The position numbers and the translations under genes were made by a program. The notes beneath the pieces were generated by a model that did not search any database, was not told the DNA's origin, and saw nothing but the letters and a program-made list of their open reading frames with translations. Of a stretch of DNA of 64,000 nt, positions 51,022 through 63,149 are shown piece by piece; the first letter of the stretch is position 1; every line of letters starts with the position of its first letter. This stretch comes from Serpula lacrymans var. lacrymans S7.9 (Eukaryota; Basidiomycota; Agaricomycetes; Boletales; Serpulaceae): positions 1,826,249 to 1,890,248 of the forward strand of contig NW_006763297.1 in assembly GCF_000218685.1 (NCBI RefSeq), written 5' to 3'.

Positions 51022-52261
51022 GTTTGAGTGCAATGCAATGTAGAAAGAGAAAAAGTCGTGCCAATATAAGTCTTTCACCAGAGCTGCTTATATGAACGTG
51101 GTAAACAAATTTCATCAACTGATTCCGGCTATGGAGGACCGTTTGTATAGAATGGACTACTGGAGCTGGAGAAAGGAACGACCCCCGTAATACAAATGTC
51201 GAATTCGAATCCGCAAAAAAATAACAGCCTGGGAGCTGAGAGAATACGTACCTTGGGGCGCTCGGCGTAATTCTGATCCAGGTAGATTTTTAACCAAATA
51301 GAATGCACAAGGACAATGAGAAGCAGGGCGTACCTCTGGAGAGCACGGGACAGATGATACGTAGCGTTAAGATAGGAAGGCTTCCTCAGCTTTGCTTTAT
51401 ATCGGAAGCACGATGGAGATACGGAGGACAAACGCAAATGTCAAAGAAAGTTACCAACAAGATCATTTCTGTCTCCGCGGGGACTTGAATAGCAGCCCGA
51501 GTTCGGTTCGCGGTAAATGGAAGGGTCCTTATCTTATCTTATCTCCAGCTAAGTCTAAATTTTCAGTCGTGTGACCCGATTTACTCGGATTTATAACCGA
51601 GAACTGAACGGAATGTTCTGTGTGGCAGAAGCTGTGTTAGCACTTGTACCCTACGAACATATTGATACTACTATCATGATGATTATCATGCTGCCATGCT
51701 GCATGTAACAGCAACCTGTGAGAACACCACCTGGCATCGGCATGAAGATTCATCACCACTACAAATAGATAGATAAGCCCAATTACTTGGATCTCATAGG
51801 CTCGTCACCTCTATCAGTCGAATAATAATACTACCCTGTCAAGTCAATGATCAATGTCGTACTTACCATACTTTATAGGCTAGTCTTTCTCAGCTGTACA
51901 TAATTTTTTTTGCTGTCAAATCATAGCTCGGCGCAATCATCCATGTGCATTTTCGAATTGGTTCTATAGTTACTGTGTCGATGTCGACAGGAAGTAAACT
52001 GACTTACACAAACTAAGATAGGTTACTTTTGCATATGTGATTAGCATATCTAGCTTTTTTACTCACCTGGAGAACCCACCACGACCGTTTGTAACTTGAA
52101 GGTTATTGCCTAGACAGGAAACCGTTTTAATGTCAACATAATCCGAACAACAAGCGACGGAGCCCTTACCGCATGTGGACTAAAAGATAGAAGTAGAGAA
52201 CTTACAGCAGTTTCTGATCTGACATACCTGACCATTCATGTCTGATACCTAATTCTCGCTT
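51022..52261. other. 1.2-kb region without a recognisable gene
   Basis: Upstream of the zinc-finger gene. A minus-strand frame at 51129-51437 has one hydrophobic stretch but no recognisable similarity. AT-rich from about 51600; no repeats noticed. Confidence 0.45.
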
Positions 52262-52990
52262 TTAGGCCCGAAATATGGATAGCCAATGCTTGACAGAGAG
52301 TAACCGCCTTTCGTTAAATTGCGACCGATATATTTTGATTGAAGGACTGATTTGTATTGGCATGGCTCCGGGTCTTCTGTGTTTTATCCTCGAGAAGGCT
52401 GTCCGCGGTTCGTGAAGCGAACGACTATACAGCACAACTGTGCTTATCCGCCGTGTACTTATCTTGATACCTTGTTCAAGTTGAAACGTAGTCTTGCGAC
52501 AATTCAAACCTCGGCCCCCGTTTGACCACCGAAAGAAATCGGGTGCAGAGAGACAGCTAGGGAAGTCCGAAGAAAGGGTATACATGTTCCTTGGGAGGGA
52601 CATGTAATGAAATATTTGCGTCCCCGCTGATGGATCCAAAGTAACTGCAGAATGTGCCAGTAGTGGGGTTGGACCAAGATCACCACTTAGAAGGCAGCAC
52701 CAATCAGTAATCCTGCTCACGAGACAGAAAATGCAAGATACCGCATTTCCACAGCCCACGTGAAACGCACATGCTACGGGCGACCACTGTGCATAGCTTG
52801 GATCCTGCAGCATGGCCAGTGTTGTTACTGCAGTGCCTACGAGACGCGTCCAGTCCCGCTCGAACTGGTTATGATACTCTGACTGGGAGTGCTGGGCTGC
52901 GTTCGGAGAGGGAAAAGACAAACAAAGCAAAATAAAAGAATGACTACAGCGGCTGAGTGGAGAACGGCAAGGGCTTGGGCATACGACCAC
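52262..52990 (-). CDS. unrecognised open frame, possible gene
   Basis: An uninterrupted 242-codon frame, unusually long for this intron-dense genome outside known genes. The segment FERDWTRLVGTAVTTLAMLQ followed by SYAQWSPVACAFHVGCGNAV would suit a membrane-associated protein, and a second, overlapping frame (52837-53088) is also hydrophobic, so parts could be joined by a splice. No domain was recognised and the C-terminal half looks random. It lies directly upstream of the PP2C gene on the other strand. Could be a real lineage-specific gene, a decayed gene, or chance. Confidence 0.3.
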   Translation of the reverse strand: MVVCPSPCRSPLSRCSHSFILLCLSFPSPNAAQHSQSEYHNQFERDWTRLVGTAVTTLAMLQDPSYAQWSPVACAFHVGCGNAVSCIFCLVSRITDWCCLLSGDLGPTPLLAHSAVTLDPSAGTQIFHYMSLPRNMYTLSSDFPSCLSAPDFFRWSNGGRGLNCRKTTFQLEQGIKISTRRISTVVLYSRSLHEPRTAFSRIKHRRPGAMPIQISPSIKIYRSQFNERRLLSVKHWLSIFRA

Positions 52991-53145
52991 GATCCGCTAC
53001 TAAAGTCCTGCCAGCCCTTGGTTTCCGCCCGCATTCTCTGTAACCAGAACAACAGCAAAAGAAAACAGAATCGTAATAATTGTAACATTTTCGGCTGTTC
53101 TCATTTGTCTTTCTACGTTTTTTTTCCCGCCGCATCAATAAGAAC

Positions 53146-55368
53146 ATGGTGAGTGAGATCTTAACTCCCGCAAATTCATCGTATCTCTAATCTGCCATGC
53201 GTCTATGCTTGTTATGATAGGGTCAAACTCTTTCAGCACCAGGTGTGTCTTTGTTAAGCTTTGTTTCGCTATCAGTACCTCTGCAACCAGTTTGATATTT
53301 TACTTATCTGCTTTTATTCAGCAACGACCAAGAAATCAGAGACGGGGGCTAATGGTCAGTATATGTTCGCAGTTTCAGAGATGCAGGGATGGAGAATCAG
53401 TGAGTGGATGAACATCGCCAGTTTTTTTTTCAATATATCTATATGCTGATCTCATTGCGTACTTCATCTTCGCCACCAATCTTTTCCCCCGGATCTTCCT
53501 TCGTTCAGCCATGGAGGATGCCCATGCGACTCTACTCTCTGTAGACGAGAGTTCTGCGGATTCTAATACCTTCTTCGCCGTGTATGACGGCCATGGTGGT
53601 ATGCTCCTCCTTTTCATATTAAATATAACAAGTCTAAATAGGCGATGCAGGTGGATCTGTGGCCAGGTTTGCCGGCAAGCATGTACATAAACGGCTTGTC
53701 ACAGAGGAAGCATACCGTGAGAAGCGATATGAAGAAGCTCTAAAGAGGGCGTTCCTGGGGACAGACGAAGATCTGCTTGCAGGTATTCACGCTAGTCATA
53801 CCCGTGTTTTCATATGGTGGCTGATCGCTCGTATCAGATCCAGCACATACACGAGATCCTTCCGGATGTACAGCAGTTGCTGCTCTCGTTTCTTCGGATG
53901 GAAAGATATATGTGGTATGTTGTCTCCGACGTTATTTGTTATTCGTTGACCCTGATATATATATGATTGCAGGCCAATGCAGGTGATTCTAGGTCTGTAA
54001 TCAGTGTTAAAGGAGAGGTAAAGCCTCTCAGCTTTGACCATAAACCGTCAAGCGAAAGTGAGTCTCGCCCATGTCGCGTAACAATGATCCGGAATATAAT
54101 AATTTGTGTCGTGTGCAGCTGAGAAAGCCCGCATTGTTGGGGCTGGTGGATATGTAGAATATGGTCGTGTCAACGGTATGCCCATACATGCCCATACCAT
54201 TCAATGTATTAAACTTATTCTAATGTCGTCTGTCAGGAAACCTCGCCTTGTCAAGAGCATTGGGAGATTTCGAATTCAAGAAAAATTACTCTTTAATTCC
54301 GCAGAAACAGATCATTACTTCCGATCCTGACGTCACAGTACATTCAGTCACAGAAGAGGATGAATTTTTAGTTCTTGCGTGTGACGGTGGGTTTTGCCAT
54401 GAGTCTTTCATTAATGTCATCTTTACGTGTTGTTAGGTATATGGGACTGCTTGTCGTCTCAGCAAGTTGTTGACTACATTCGCCTTAAAGTTTCCGAGGG
54501 CAAGGAACTTTCTGCGATTGGCGAGATGCTGTGTGATCATTGTCTTGCTCCGGACACATCGTCAGGTGCAGGCATTGGTTGTGACAACATGACTGTCCTC
54601 ATTGTTGCGCTTCTCCATGGTCGCACTAAAGAACAATGGTACCAATGGGTGACGGATCGCGTCAAGGACGGCTACGGTTACGCTACGCCCGATACCGTGC
54701 CTCAGATTTATGCTCAGAGCAGATTGCTGGCATTCAGGGCACGCCAGGAAGCTCGAGAACAAAGGGAACGTATGCGGCAAGGGCGGGATGATTCCCCAAG
54801 CAGCAACAACAACTCCCTTATTGGGCCTTCAATTGTGCGCCTTTTTGAGAGCGGGGGAATTTCGCTCCCTGTTGGTACCACCATCATTGGTCCCAACGAG
54901 AAAGTCATGTTTGGCAGGGGTGACGACAGCGAAGAAGACGAGAGCGGGGACGATATGGATACGGAAGTCGCGCGGTCGCTTTTTAGCAATAATTCCTCGT
55001 TCGGTATCGAAAACGCACAGTCCGCAGACGCCACGCAATCTTTACGTGATCGGTTGGATGCATTCGAAAGAGACATCCAAGATGACGAATTCGACGACGA
55101 ATTCACGGAGGGTGATATAGAAGGAAAGGCCAACCATATTGCCGAAAATGTGGACTCGGGGAAGGCTAACCATGAACCTATCAACAGCTCCCCGCAAGTA
55201 AACCAGAACGGCTTGCAAGGAGAGACCCCTCCACCGCCGAAACCATCAGTCAATGGTGACATTTTACCCTTGCAACAGCTGAAGTCCCAGCCTTTGGGCG
55301 ATGAAATAAACCCTGTGGTGAAGGCAGACGGGTTTATAGATTCAAGCGAAGACCCCTTGTTGGTATAG
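53146..55368 (+). CDS. PP2C-type protein phosphatase (PTC2/PTC3-like)
   Basis: Mg/Mn-dependent Ser/Thr phosphatase of the PTC2/PTC3 group, which damps stress MAPK and DNA-damage-checkpoint signalling. The ATG (53146-53148) forms an exon end by itself, followed by a 22-nt exon (GQTLSAP), so the N-terminus is MGQTLSAPATTKKS, with Gly2 a possible myristoylation site. The family motifs are GWRITMEDAHAT, FFAVYDGHGGGSVARF (metal-binding Asp and Gly), [81 protein letters not shown] and GIGCDNMTVLIVALL. A long acidic, disordered tail (from about 54700) ends in SSEDPLLV. All catalytic acidic residues are present. Converges with NUDCD1 with about 260 bp between stops. Confidence 0.92.
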
Positions 55369-55629
55369 TAATAGCGCTGTTGTGTGCGCGGATTTTTTTT
55401 TTCACAATGCGTCTTCTCATTCATTCATATTTCCTTTCTCTTTCTGACTGACTGACTTGTTGTTTGGGCTATCTCGTGCTTCGTTTATCTATTTGGTTTT
55501 GTACCTTGTCATCATCATGCCTTGTAGCAACTCTGGTTCACGATTCCCCATTTTCGAACCTCAGTATTATACATCTTATACTCGTTTACAGGCTTTTAAA
55601 ACTGTACTACTGGTGCTACTGGGATGCGT

Positions 55630-57617
55630 TTATAAGATCTCTTGTATCACAACCAACTTGCTTTCGCAAAGGCAAAGAATAACATGCTTTCCTTGCGCTG
55701 TTTGCCATGCACCGACTCCTAAGAGTGACCCTGCAGTGCCATCGCTTAGTTTGAGGATGCTTTGCTTAGCCCACAGCTGGTTGGGAGCGGCCCTTCGGTA
55801 TACATATACATTGCCTCCACGACCTCCAGACCCACTCTCAAAAGCAAGCACAGCTTTGGAAGAGATATGGTATGTGAAACGAGTGTCACGTTTGGAAGCT
55901 AACACGAAAGCTAGTGCAGAAAACGTCCCGTCATGCGTCCATTCAGGAGAACTGCTGATGCCAGTTGAAGAATTGAGAGAGAATAGTATCCCGTCAAGGC
56001 CTTGTTTCAATACCAAGGAAGGTTGGGCGTGTGGACCTGGTAAAGCTATAGAGAGTACGTTGAAGGGTGTACCAGACTGAGCAGTCAACCACGTTGGACT
56101 ATTTCCATCCTCTGTGACCCAGGTTAAAGAAGCCCCCCTCCCAATGGAAGTATCTACTTCATCATCCATTTCCCCTTCAGCAAGTGAAGGTACCCCGCGT
56201 CCCAGGCCCAGACCACTAGTATCTTCACCAGTCTGAAGAGATGAAGTATATTTTTCTAACGTCTCGCGGATCGTATATAGCTCAGAAGGGTCCAGAGTCT
56301 CTGGTACTTCCACGTCTTCTCCTTCTCCCGTATTAGATGATGTACCTGCGGAAGCAAATACTTGCACCCATCTCGTTCCCTCGTGCTGCTTATCCAAATG
56401 GAGAGTCAGAAGGCCGTAGGAGTGCTCTCCTTCGCGATCCCATGTCCAAAAACTTGTCGAAGGAAAAACGCCGTCCCACAATTGCTTTAGGGAGTAATGC
56501 GGCAAAGAGACGGAAGAAGTTGCGGCTTGAATATGAAGCGTCAGCGTACGTGATGTGAAGGAAACCTTTATATCAGATTTTGGTGTGGCAGATGGGAGCG
56601 GGAATGCGATTGTGACAGAATCTGACGTTTGTGTCCACGAGTAAGGAGGAGGCTTCGCTTTTTGAGCCTCGTCATTATCTAGGTTCTCATCCGCACGAGG
56701 AATAGGGGCAATCTCGTCGAGTGAAGGTTCATATGTAGGGGTTGAAGGGACATTAATATCGTGATATATCGAACTTCCCAATAGAATGTGCAAGTTCCGC
56801 AGGTGGTCGTAAGACGTATAGATAGGAACGTCGTCTCCGCGCCTCCGCCAAATTACGTTTAAGCTGATAACCTCATTGTGAGCCTGAGAGAATGGCAATG
56901 TGAATTGTACGGCCCAGATATCAAAACGAGCGGCACGACTTTTCCCCATGTATTTACCAGATTGTGCAAGCGGCTCTCCATTTTTATCATCGTAAACTCT
57001 GGATGATAGTAAGGCCACAGCTGCAGTTTCTGATGTGTTCACGACACTGTGAAGTCGAAATGGGATAGCCATATTGGATTCAGGAGTCGATAACTCATAA
57101 CATCCAACTAGATCTGAAGCGCCTGCAGCAGCGAGATTGAGGACGTACAGTGCACCGTGGCCATCGGCCACAAACACTGAGTTATGGTCGAGGAATGCCG
57201 AAGAAGGATACTCGAAGTTCAACGATGCAACTGTGGGTGCTGAAACGGGCTTTGGAAGTTCGTAGGCAATCCTGAAAGACGGAGTGCGACTATCCTACTT
57301 CGAGGACAGGGTAAGTTGAAGATACAGAGAAGCATCAGGGGAAACTGGCTTACCTCCGCAAATTCTATTAGAACAACTTTATGTTCTGCATCGACGTAGA
57401 GAGCACGACTTCCCTCAGCTGCCACTGCAAGATGATTGTGTGTGATCCGACTTTGCACCTCTTGAAATGATAAAGGGGATTTTCCTGAGACAGTGGCTTG
57501 TGTGAGCTTATACTCGAGATCATGGCGTGTCACGACGTCTTCTTGGCGAACGATATCCAATTTGTAGCCCTCAAATTTTGGATTGAGCAAAGCTCGGTTA
57601 GGCTCGAAAATCGCCAT
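55630..57617 (-). CDS. NudC domain-containing protein 1 (NUDCD1-like)
   Basis: Starts at MAIFEPNRALLNPKFEGYKL (57617). One intron near 57300-57350 joins VVLIEFAE to DSRTPSFRIAYELPKPVSA, and the large second exon runs to the stop at 55630. The protein is about 620 residues. An N-terminal beta-propeller-like part (VFVADGHGALYVLNLA, RFDIWAVQF, VIWRRRGDDVPIY) surrounds a CS (p23/NudC) domain: KPPPYSWTQTSDSVTIAFPL, DIKVSFTSRTLTLHI, and LWDGVFPSTSFWTWD. The order propeller-CS-propeller is that of NUDCD1, an Hsp90-linked co-chaperone that associates with Cullin/DHX15 complexes in animals. The last exon contains RFTYHISSKAVLAFESGSGG and ends LCESKLVVIQEIL. The role in fungi is inference. Confidence 0.88.
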
Positions 57618-58108
57618 GTTGAATGGATGAACGAAATTTGAGATACGCTTAGGGTTTGACAAGAGCGTTGAGTGTTGCAAGGTTATTTGCCGGCCTCAAT
57701 ATTAGAGAAAGGGTTGTAATGATGATCTTGTTGCACAAAACTCCTCGAAGGATGGGCTCAAGGTCGCGGTGTCGCGCTGCTAAGCGTGCACTCCGACGGA
57801 CGAAACACGCGGGTTCGTTTATTTCCCCCATGAGCTCATTCATATATTCATAAGTTATGTCAGACTTGCGAATTCTGAGCGCTCTACGATATCGTTTTCA
57901 CACATTATCCAGTCTCCAACTGTCAACCTGAATGGGAACGTTGACATAACTGTTGCAATGGGGCAGTGCATGCCTCCATGTCACCCAGGGCCTCTTTTTG
58001 GGACGTTGAGCAATACGGCGCAGCAACAACACATATCACCATCACATCCTAATTAAATCGAACTGCACGTCCACTTCATTATCTTCCATCATATCATTAA
58101 CCGAGTTC
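57618..58108. other. divergent intergenic region
   Basis: Shared upstream region of NUDCD1 (-) and the TPR-CHAT gene (+). Frames at 57649-57853 on both strands are short and unrecognised. Confidence 0.5.
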
Positions 58109-61100
58109 ATGGATGCCGCTGATACAGGTATGTGCCATCTTCAACTTTCAGAAGAACATCTCTAAGTACCGCCTCCCGGCAGCTCTTAAAGTTGGCAATA
58201 TTTCTATTAATTTCTCGGATTCAGCATCTACTTCCTTTCCATCTACGGAATGCTGCGTCTGGCTGTCGCTTGAAGTAGATGGTCGTGAAGTAAGCCGAAC
58301 GTCTCGTATAGCAGGGTCAAATAAGGTAGCGTGGAATGAGACTTGTGAATTGTGAGTATGCATGTATATTCATAATCACACGTACGCGTAGAAGATTCTG
58401 ATGTTTCAAATGTGCACCAGCAACATAGCCGCGACATCGGCACTGACCTTCTTCCTGCATGTTTGCTCCAATCCAAAAGCTTCAGGGGAAAGCTCGATAT
58501 TTGGCAAAGTCGTGGTCGAGTCTAACCATCTGATTACTCATGCGAGTAACAATAAAGGTATGTGGTACCATAGCAAGCAGTTCCCAAACAAGAACCGATG
58601 TCATTATGTAGAGATTGTGCTCGCCATCGAACCTCCGGAACAGCACAGATCCACCTTCCGAGGAGACCTCGTGTTCGAAGTGGAAGTATTGATGTGTATC
58701 ATAATATCGGAAGGTGTGAAGTCCCCTGGGGTACGTTATGTCGACCACACGGTTTATATATACGTATCTGATTTCATGATTGTTCAATTTTGTGCTTTCA
58801 GATTAGTGAAGTCAAAGAGTTTGATATTGTCCTGCAAAGTAGCGCAGAACAATGTTCGTGTAGTGCGGGACTAGATAACCCTTGCGAGCACTATGGTCGT
58901 TATTCTCAATCTGGCAATGTGCAAGAGCTAGAGCTATCTATCAAACACTATAGCAGTGCATTGAGAATGCGTCCCCCTCAACACCCCTTGCGCTCACTTT
59001 TACTCAGTAATCTTGCTGTCGCGCTCAAGAATAGCTTCAAGCATAAAGGCGACCTTCGGGATCTAGACGTAGCGATCGAGTTACAAACTAGTGCTCTAGA
59101 ATCGCGCCCTCCCGGACATCCACTTCGTGTCAATGCGCTTTCTAATCTCGCCAATACCCTTTGGGTTCGATTTTTGCGTACAGATGACTTCCACAATCTG
59201 GATTTAGCGATTGAACACCACACCAGTGCCTTCACTTTACGTTATCCTGGTGACCCACATTTGTTTATTTCGCTCAACAACATTTGCCTTGCGCTTGGGA
59301 CTCGCTTCCAACGTCAAGGGAGAATTGAAGATTTAGAACAGCTTATCAGGCACTATACTAGTTTGGTGGAGCTTTATCCACCAGGTCATCCCCAGTCTTC
59401 CGACCCCCTTAGTCATCTGGCCCATGCTCATTGGCATAGATACGAGAGGCAGGGTAACCTGCGAGATTTGGATTCGGCCATTATGTACCATGGTTCCGCT
59501 TTAAAGCTGCGTCCCGTAGGGCATGTTGGCCGACCTCAGTCACTAAATAAACTTGGGAATGCCCTCCTTTCTCGATTTCGGAAATTGGGCGAGGACCATG
59601 ATATAGGATTGGCTATCACCTATTACAATGAAGCGTTGAAATGTTTCCCGCCAAATCATCCTCTTTGTTTCGATTTATACACTAATCTTTCCAGCGCTAT
59701 TGCACTTCGTTATCAGCAACATGGCGATCCCGAGGACCTCACATCAGCTATCGAATACAACAATCGTGCACTGACACTCTGTCCCCCTGGACATCCCCAT
59801 CGCCCTGAGGTACTTACAAACCTCGCCAATGCATACATCATTCACTTTAGGTTAGATAGCAATCAAGAAGACTTAGACCTAGCTATCGAGCATTACAGCG
59901 TCACTCTAGCATTATGTCCACAGGGACATTCCTACCGTTCTTTATCTCTCGATAACTTAGCCCATGCGTATCACCTCCGCTTCACGCATCGTGGTGATCT
60001 TGTGGACCTCGAATTATCCATTGCACACCATAGCGAAGCACTGGAGTTACGCCCCATAGGGCATCCGTACCGTCACGACTCGCTGATCAACCTTGCTCGT
60101 TCTCTAATTTCCCGGTTCAACGAGCAAGGTGTCAAGCGAGACTTGGATGAGGCCGTCGAGTATCTTAACAGTGCATTGGAATTATGTCCACAGGGAAATC
60201 CTGCTCGTCCTCTGGTCCTTACCACTCTAGCCCTTGCCCTTGATACGCAACTTGACCAGCAAGGTGTTGTTGGCGATTTGGACTTGGTTGTGGAACATGT
60301 TATCGATGCATTGAATTTGCAATCGCCGGGAGATCCTCTACACGTGGAATTATTTCAAACCCTAGCTTCTCTATATTTTTCTCGTTTCAAAGAACGCGGC
60401 GATCTTCGCGACATGGAGCTGGCTGTTGAAAACTCTAGGAACGCGATAGACCTGTGCCCTCCTGGACATGTCGTTCTGTTTTTCTCTCTCTACGCTCTTG
60501 GCTGTGCACTTACTCTTCGGTTTCAACATCAAGGGGACTTTCGAGATTTGGAACAAGCTATCGACTGTATCACTAAATCTGTAAATCTTTGCCCCCCTGG
60601 AAATCCCAAACGTGGCACATGTCTTTCCACCCTTGCCACTGCGCTGTTAATTAAGTTTAAACGGACGGGAGAGATAGTTGATTTGAAGCTAGTTATTCAG
60701 CACTATACTGATGCCTTGCGTCTGTGTCCAGACGGACATCCTCAGCAACCACACAGGGTCGGTAATCTCGCTGCTGCCAGACGTGAACTTTTTGGTGTCC
60801 GCGGTGATCCTAGGGATCTGGACATCGCAATAAAGCTTTTCCATAACGCATTGGATCGTCTCCCACAAAAGCACCCTTCCCGTATAGCACCTCTCTGTAA
60901 CGTAGCTGGTGCTCTTCACAGTCGGTTCAAGCTCCATGGTGAAACTGCAGACCTCGAATGCATGCTCCGTCATTTACATGATGCATTGGATGCCTTACCT
61001 CATGGACATCCACAACTTTATGGCGTGTACCACTATTTGTCTGGTGCATATATCGCAAAATTCTCCCTCTCGAGCAGTATAGATGATCGTAATCAGGCCT

Positions 61101-62764
61101 TTGAATATTACGAATTAGCTTCGACATTATCAAGTGCGGGATCTTCGCCTCAGTTTGAAAGTGCCTTGCAATGGATTGCGTATGCAGAAGAAGAGGACCA
61201 TATTTCGAAATTAAAGGCGTACATAACCACACTCAATCTTTTAGACCGCTTTCTCTTAGTAACATCATCCGTCCCGAGACGTTATATGATGCTCAAAGAA
61301 ATACCTTCTTCTCTAGTGCCAGATGCTGCATCCTGTGCCATCCGCGATGGCAAGGTAGATACAGCCGTCGAATTGCTGGAACAGGGAAGGGGGCTGCTTT
61401 GGACTCAATTAGCACGGCTTCGGACTCCTTTAGAAGGCCTTCGAAACAGCAACCAAGATGGGCAACGTTTAGCGGACGAATTTGAACGGATCACAATATT
61501 ACTGAATCGCGAAGACTACACGTCGCCGGGCATAGAAAGCTCAGAGTCATCGACCTTATCACTCGAGGAAGCCGTTGAACGCTACCGAAAATTGTGGGGA
61601 GAATGGGATGCGATTATCGATAAGATTCGCTTGATGGATGGTTTTGCTCATTTCTTGAGACCGATACCACTCGGTGATCTTCAGATGGCAGCCGTTCATG
61701 GTCCTGTGATCATACTCAATATCAGCCAGTACTCTTGTGACGCTATACTTGTCTTTCACAAAAGAGGACCCCTCCTTGTACCTCTCCCTCGGGTCACGGA
61801 TGAACAAGTTATTCACATGTCGGAAGACTTTACAAACGCTCTGAAAATGACCACAGCCGTAGGGGATGAGAAGACAAGGGAAAAGAAACTCACATTCCTG
61901 CTGCGAACGCTCTGGGACAATATTGTAGAACCCATTGTACTGGCTCTGAAGTCTGTCGGAGATATTGTGCCCATAGGATCTCGCATATGGTGGTGCCCTA
62001 CTTCAAAGTTGACCTCTTTGCCGTTACATGCTGCTGGACCATACCGGAAAGGTGAAAAGAACCTGTCTCAGCTTTTCATCTCTTCGTACACGCCAACATT
62101 GTCCGCGCTGATCAGGTCGCGAAGAAAGTCGACGATTGTCAGTCCAGGGTTAGATACTCCCATTCAAACTTTCCTTGCTGTTGGCCAAGCGAAACCTCAC
62201 AAAAGCACTGACGAAAATGAACTCCAGTCAGTCGATGCAGAGCTTGACTTGGTTAGGACTCTTGTGCCACCTTCTTTGTCATATTCTCAGGTGACTGGCG
62301 ATGCTGCGACTGTAGATGGAGTAATGAATGGATTCCGTGCGAATGGGTGGATTCACCTAGCCTGTCACGGCAGACAGGACTTTTCACAGCCTTTTGACTC
62401 TAGCTTTGCTTTACGTGACAAACCTCTTCGTCTCATGGATATCATTCATGCGGACCTCGAAAATCCCGAGTTTGCCTTCTTATCAGCTTGTCACACTGCT
62501 CTTGGAGATGAGAGCACACCAGATGAAGTTATCCATCTTGCAGCTGGCATGCAGTTTTCTGGATTTCGCAGCGTTATAGGGACATTATGGGCAGTCGATG
62601 ATAAAACTGCAATGCACGTGGTCACCGAGTTCTACAAAAACCTTTTCAACGAGGGAATCAACTGTACAGGTGCTGCAAAGGCACTCAACAAAGCCGTAAA
62701 GAAGGTAAACAAAACAGAGGTACCATTAGATCAGAGGATTGTATTCATTCACATCGGAGCCTAA
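58109..62764 (+). CDS. C2-like/TPR/CHAT-domain protease homolog
   Basis: Start MDAADT (58109), four short introns, then one exon of about 3.9 kb to the stop at 62762-62764; roughly 1,470 residues. The N-terminal ~140 residues look C2-like: LKVGNISINFSDSASTSF, CCVWLSLEVDGREVSRTSRI, NKVAWNETCEFNIA, and EIVLAIEPPEQHRSTFRGDL. Next come 16 TPR-like units of 45-50 residues, each with ..DLxxAIxHYxxAL..(C/R)PPGHP.. and LxNLAxAL..RF. The C-terminal ~350 residues are a CHAT domain: VVIL-type VIILNISQYSCDAILVF, SRIWWCPTSKLTSLPLHAAG, FISSYTPTLSAL, WIHLACHGRQDFSQPF and FAFLSACHTALGDESTP, then GFRSVIGTLWAVDD. Candidate catalytic His is codon 62366-62368 and Cys is codon 62489-62491, both in their usual motifs. 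CHAT proteins are caspase/separase-fold proteases; the fungal TPR-CHAT forms are expanded in mushrooms, with mostly unknown targets. Confidence 0.9.
58910..61180 (+). repeat. 16 tandem TPR-coding units within the CHAT gene
   Basis: About 16 units of roughly 140-150 nt follow one another, each encoding a helix pair with the text PPGHP (or a variant) in the loop. Units 7, 12 and 13 share CPPG, while the first and last units have drifted most. The divergence between units shows an old array rather than a recent expansion. Confidence 0.8.
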
Positions 62765-63149
62765 CTAGTGTTATCCATGCTGTCGGTTAATAGCGAGGTA
62801 AAATGATAATCTTTAGGTTATTGTAAAGACAATAACCTTTGCGGAGACTAGCACCTGAGTAAAATCTTTCCAGAAAAGGTCGTTGGAAAAACTTTGGTAA
62901 AAATTCCCGGAGGTAACGAATTACTGTAGTACGGATCCACCGTCCTACAATTAGCTGAATTGAATTATCACATCGTATTCGCGTGGATCGTGATTGATAT
63001 TCCATGGATCTGCCACGTTCAACATGCTACCGTTGAAGACACTGCATAGAATCAAATCACAAAAAAAAATAAACAATAAAGATACTACAATATACAAACT
63101 GATTGGTCACATCTAGCTCTGCTCAGTAAGCGGATTTTTTTCACTGTTA
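62765..63149. other. 3'-3' intergenic region
   Basis: Spacer between the convergent CHAT and proline-rich genes. An inverted repeat near 62811-62837 (ttaggttattgtaaa and acaataaccttt) could form a hairpin just after the CHAT stop. Confidence 0.45.

Noticed and set aside
54714..55424. 236-codon minus-strand frame
   Set aside because: Antisense to the acidic/Ser tail of the PP2C gene, which is read on the plus strand in the same frame as the catalytic domain. Low-complexity DNA keeps the opposite strand open.
58910..61180. Tandem 140-150 nt repeats as a possible satellite or CRISPR-like array
   Set aside because: The repeats are in frame and encode TPR helices within one long exon, with protein-level rather than DNA-level conservation.
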